Below, one piece after another: positions 5,934-8,262 of a DNA stretch of 8,262 nt; position 1 is the stretch's first letter; each line of letters starts with the position of its first letter. The position numbers were made by a program, and so were the translations under genes. The notes under the pieces were generated by a model. The model had not been told where the DNA came from. It saw only the letters and a program-made list of their open reading frames with translations, and searched no databases. Source of the DNA: Candidatus Omnitrophota bacterium (GTDB taxonomy: Bacteria > Omnitrophota > Gorgyraeia > Zapsychrales > Zapsychraceae); contig DAOWBD010000036.1 of NCBI GenBank assembly GCA_030634235.1, positions 1-8,262 of the forward strand, given 5' to 3'.

Positions 5934-5985
5934 TATTGGTTATCCAGAAATTCACCCGTTATTCATGGGACTGTCTTTGAATTTT

Positions 5986-6014
5986 ATTGTACGTTGATTG
6001 CAAACTCCCTGCAA
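5986..6014 (-). promoter_or_regulatory. Candidate sigma70-type promoter of the sigma/anti-sigma operon
   Basis: In the coding direction, TTGCAG (6014-6009) and TACAAT (5991-5986) are separated by exactly 17 nt. The -10 box matches five of six consensus bases; the -35 box matches only TTG. Transcription would start near 5979, about 46 nt before the GTG. It sits in the 98-nt gap after rsmE. I saw no clear ECF-type motif that would show self-regulation. Confidence 0.45.
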
Positions 6015-6031
6015 GCCGAAAATCCTGATTC

Positions 6032-6742
6032 CTAGAATAATCTAGACAGCAACGCCGAGACGGCCGCTTCCACACGAAGGATCCTCTCTCCGAGATGAAC
6101 AGGCGCGAACCCCAGGCCTGTTAACTTTTCGATCTCATATGGAATGAATCCTCCCTCGGGGCCGACGACAAGCGTCACAGGCCGCTTGACATAACGCGGA
6201 CAAGGGCCGGAAGATCGCGGATGGGCCACAAGAGAAAGTGTCTTTTGGGCAACGCCGGGTAGTTCGTCCTCGACGAACGGCTTGAACAACGGCCGCAACT
6301 CGACCTTCGGCAAGACCGTGTCGCGCGCCTGTTCGAGCCCTAAGATCAGCTGCTCTTTTAAATTCGCCTTTTTGAGCGCCGGACTCTTCCAGAAACTTTT
6401 TTCGACACGATGAGAATGGAATAAGAAGATCCGTTTAACCCCCATGCTGCTCACCGTCAAAAGAATTCTTTTAAGCATGATCGGACGCGGCAGGGCCAGA
6501 ACCAGAGTTACCGGTGTGGTTGCCGGCGCGGCAGTAGTAAGCGCGACGTCCATTTCGAGGGCATCCTCCTCTAAAGCTGTCACGCGGCCGGTCCCGATCT
6601 TTCCGTCGCACAATCCAACGCAGAACTCATCGCCGACGGACGCCCGGCAAATATCGCGGAGATGTTTATGCCGCCGCCCCGACAGGCGCACGCGCGTGCC
6701 GCCGTCGATAAAATCATCTTTAAAAAGGAGAATAAGGTTCAT
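6032..6742 (-). CDS. rsmE: RsmE-family 16S rRNA m3U1498 methyltransferase
   Basis: SPOUT-class methyltransferase that by family methylates N3 of U1498 in 16S rRNA using S-adenosylmethionine. 236 residues. The N-terminal PUA-like domain (about 1-70) includes RRHKHLRDICRASVGDEF (23-40). The SPOUT domain follows, with the trefoil-knot cofactor site VVGPEGGFIPYEIEKL (192-207) and LGERILRVEAAVSALL (217-232). The middle segment, with RVEKSFW (112-118) and LGLEQARDTVLPKV (134-147), differs from the common RsmE form. It resembles, from memory, a second RsmE-like group found in Pseudomonas and other gammaproteobacteria, so the exact target is slightly uncertain. The gene starts 29 nt after the exonuclease gene with no Shine-Dalgarno sequence. 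A short AT-rich inverted repeat (CTAGA/TCTAG) overlaps the stop codon. Confidence 0.92.
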   Translation of the reverse strand: MNLILLFKDDFIDGGTRVRLSGRRHKHLRDICRASVGDEFCVGLCDGKIGTGRVTALEEDALEMDVALTTAAPATTPVTLVLALPRPIMLKRILLTVSSMGVKRIFLFHSHRVEKSFWKSPALKKANLKEQLILGLEQARDTVLPKVELRPLFKPFVEDELPGVAQKTLSLVAHPRSSGPCPRYVKRPVTLVVGPEGGFIPYEIEKLTGLGFAPVHLGERILRVEAAVSALLSRLF

Positions 6743-6771
6743 AGATGTTAACGAGGAATGCCGGAAGGGAT

Positions 6772-7392
6772 TTAAAATACAAATTCGTGATTCATCTGCT
6801 CGATCTTAAAATTGGGCTTAATGACACCGAAATTCTTGTACAGATCCCTGAACGTGTCGATATTCTGGTCGGTGGCGATATCCATCAGCCGTTTCATAAC
6901 TTTAGCGGTCAACTTGACGTCAGGCAGAGCCCGATGGGTTTCTTCAACCGCCGCCCCGAGCGAATGCGCGACATGCGCCAACCGGAAACTGGTCAAATGC
7001 GGCAATAACGCTTTGGCCATCTTCAGTGTATCGATCGCCGGAGTTCCCTCCCTTAACTTCCGTCCGATCAGCGATAACTCGAAACAAAGAAAATTCAGGT
7101 CGAACTTAACGTTATGGCCGACCAGGCACGCCCCGCCGGTAAAATCAATGATCTTGGGAAGAATTTGATCTGCCGTCGGCGCTCCTGCAATCATTTCCTC
7201 AGTAATGTGATGGATCTGCTGCGCTTCGACCGGAAGCCCCCTTTGCGGGTTCACAAGCGATTCGAATGTATCAACAATCTTCCAATTCTTGACACGCACC
7301 GCCGCGATCTCGACGATCCGGTCGCCACCTTGAACCGATAAACCAGTCGTCTCCACATCAAAGACCACATATTCAGTTGGTTTTGCATTCAT
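6772..7392 (-). CDS. DnaQ-type 3'-5' exonuclease (DEDDh)
   Basis: 206 residues with a full DEDDh exonuclease fold, as in the epsilon proofreading subunit of DNA polymerase III and the exonuclease domain of PolC. Visible catalytic residues are Asp12 and Glu14 (FDVETTG), Asp98 in GHNVKFDLNFL, and His153 and Asp158 in ETHRALPDVKLT. The exonuclease domain fills residues 5 to about 172, and a short tail (173-206) follows. I see no clear clamp-binding motif, so I cannot say whether this is the replicative epsilon subunit or a stand-alone DnaQ-like nuclease. It begins 11 nt after the receiver-domain gene and precedes rsmE. The Shine-Dalgarno sequence is weak (GAG directly before the ATG). Confidence 0.93.
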   Translation of the reverse strand: MNAKPTEYVVFDVETTGLSVQGGDRIVEIAAVRVKNWKIVDTFESLVNPQRGLPVEAQQIHHITEEMIAGAPTADQILPKIIDFTGGACLVGHNVKFDLNFLCFELSLIGRKLREGTPAIDTLKMAKALLPHLTSFRLAHVAHSLGAAVEETHRALPDVKLTAKVMKRLMDIATDQNIDTFRDLYKNFGVIKPNFKIEQMNHEFVF

Positions 7393-7403
7393 CTCTAAAA
7401 CAC

Positions 7404-8262
7404 TTATCCTTTCGCATACCGAGTAATAATTCTTTTCAGGCTGATCATATCAGCCGGCTTGACAATAAAATCATTTACCCCCGAGTCTAGACACCTCGAG
7501 CGGTTCTCATTTGTGTCCGTCGTAAGAAGGACCACTGTCGGCATGTTCCGACTGACCTCTTTAATGATCCTGACAATATCGCCGCCTTCGCTTTGAAAGA
7601 TCTCAAAATCCAGCAGGCACAAACTATAGATCTTTTCCTTAAGGCTTTCGATCGCCTCCTGCCCGTTCGAAACAAATTCTCCGTCACAATCCATTGCACC
7701 GAAACACTCTCGAAGGAGTTCTTGATCAAACCCGCCGTCTTCAATAACCAAAATCTTCGTTCCCTTAACCCCTAACTCTTTAACCATATGACGCGTAACA
7801 ATCGGCGTGCCTTCCTGCCGGTTGCCAAGGACTGTAGCGATCACCTTCGCTAATTCATCCAAGAAAACAGGCTTAGGCAAGAACCCGCTAAACCCGCAAT
7901 CCTGCGCGTTACGCGCCCCCCCGACGCGCACGGCCGAGGTCACCGCGATCAATTTAACATCTCTAAAACCATCATTCGCCCGAATGATCCGCGCCAGCTC
8001 ATAGCCGTCCATCTCGGGCATCATAAGATCGCACAGGATCAAGTCGGGCCGCTCCCCTTGGTTCAAAGAATCATCAAGCATTTGCAAGACTTCCTTGGGC
8101 GACTCTGAAATTAAAAGAACATCAATGCCCATCGTTTCACAGCATTTCTTAAGAATCTTACGTGCAATCTCATTATCGTCAACAATGACCGCTTTCTTGC
8201 CGACCAATTCTCTTCTTGTTAAAGAATAAATCCCTTTCTCACGCAGCGACTGACCTTTTGCA
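7404..8262 (-). CDS. Protein with two response-regulator receiver domains, probably the C-terminus of a hybrid sensor kinase (5' end cut)
   Basis: The frame is open from TAA 7406-7404 to the right edge, with no ATG or GTG before the first domain. The only in-window start is TTG 8207, giving 267 residues, so the gene probably begins outside. Numbering from that TTG, receiver 1 (about 5-128) has Asp10 and Asp11, phospho-acceptor Asp60 in CDLMMPEMDGYE, Thr90 and Lys112 (PKP). Receiver 2 (about 150-265) has Glu156 and Asp157, Asp200 (LLDFE), Thr229/230 and Lys250 (VKPAD). Both keep the residues needed for phosphorylation. Receiver 2 has an unusual FEIFQSEGG after Asp200 in place of the usual M-P-x-M-D-G. 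The linker TPIVTRH (134-140) and the LVGKKAVIVDDNE entry are typical of REC-REC tails of hybrid histidine kinases. No output domain follows. The role in signalling is inferred. Confidence 0.88.
   Translation of the reverse strand, partial: AKGQSLREKGIYSLTRRELVGKKAVIVDDNEIARKILKKCCETMGIDVLLISESPKEVLQMLDDSLNQGERPDLILCDLMMPEMDGYELARIIRANDGFRDVKLIAVTSAVRVGGARNAQDCGFSGFLPKPVFLDELAKVIATVLGNRQEGTPIVTRHMVKELGVKGTKILVIEDGGFDQELLRECFGAMDCDGEFVSNGQEAIESLKEKIYSLCLLDFEIFQSEGGDIVRIIKEVSRNMPTVVLLTTDTNENRSRCLDSGVNDFIVKPADMISLKRIITRYAKG

Noticed and set aside
6032..6045. CTAGA/TCTAG hairpin at the rsmE stop as a terminator
   Set aside because: The stem is only five base pairs, AT-rich and not followed by a T-run, so it would not terminate transcription well.

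Overview
All recognisable genes in this window lie on the minus strand, so transcription runs from right to left. The gene set is typical of a Gram-negative-type bacterium: an exported SPOR-domain protein, an ECF sigma factor with a membrane anti-sigma factor, an exported DUF3106-like protein, a hybrid-kinase-like receiver protein, MiaA, HflX and RsmE. GC content looks moderate. The style of the proteins (MiaA and the TPR/SPOR protein in particular) reminds me of uncultivated Omnitrophota (Candidatus Omnitrophica) genomes. That is an impression from protein style, not a proven placement.

Reading with transcription, region 1 (8262 to 6032) holds the C-terminal part of a protein with two receiver domains, open to the right edge and probably the tail of a hybrid sensor kinase. 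It is followed by a DnaQ-type DEDDh exonuclease and an RsmE-family 16S rRNA methyltransferase. Spacings are 11 and 29 nt.

Region 2 (6014 to 4038) is an envelope-signalling cassette. A candidate sigma70-type promoter in the 98-nt gap after rsmE precedes an ECF sigma factor, a zinc-finger anti-sigma factor with one membrane segment and a strongly acidic tail, and an exported, very basic protein made of nine 18-residue helical repeats (DUF3106-like). The exported protein's gene carries a G10 homopolymer just after the signal peptide. The working hypothesis is that the basic repeat protein acts in the periplasm on the acidic tail of the anti-sigma factor.

Region 3 (3982 to 3533) holds a well-initiated 31-codon membrane peptide ORF. 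In the same frame, after two stop codons, comes a 106-codon hydrophobic ORF without a ribosome binding site. They may be two small genes or one broken gene.

Region 4 (3457 to 467) is a tight cluster with 7-8 nt gaps: a TPR/SPOR cell-envelope protein, miaA (tRNA i6A37 synthesis) and hflX (ribosome-associated GTPase). This resembles the enterobacterial miaA-hfq-hflX order but lacks hfq. Region 5 (365 to 1) is the start of a small membrane-anchored protein of unknown function, cut by the left edge.

No RNA genes, CRISPR arrays, insertion sequences or attachment sites were seen. No gene-free stretch exceeds about 185 nt.
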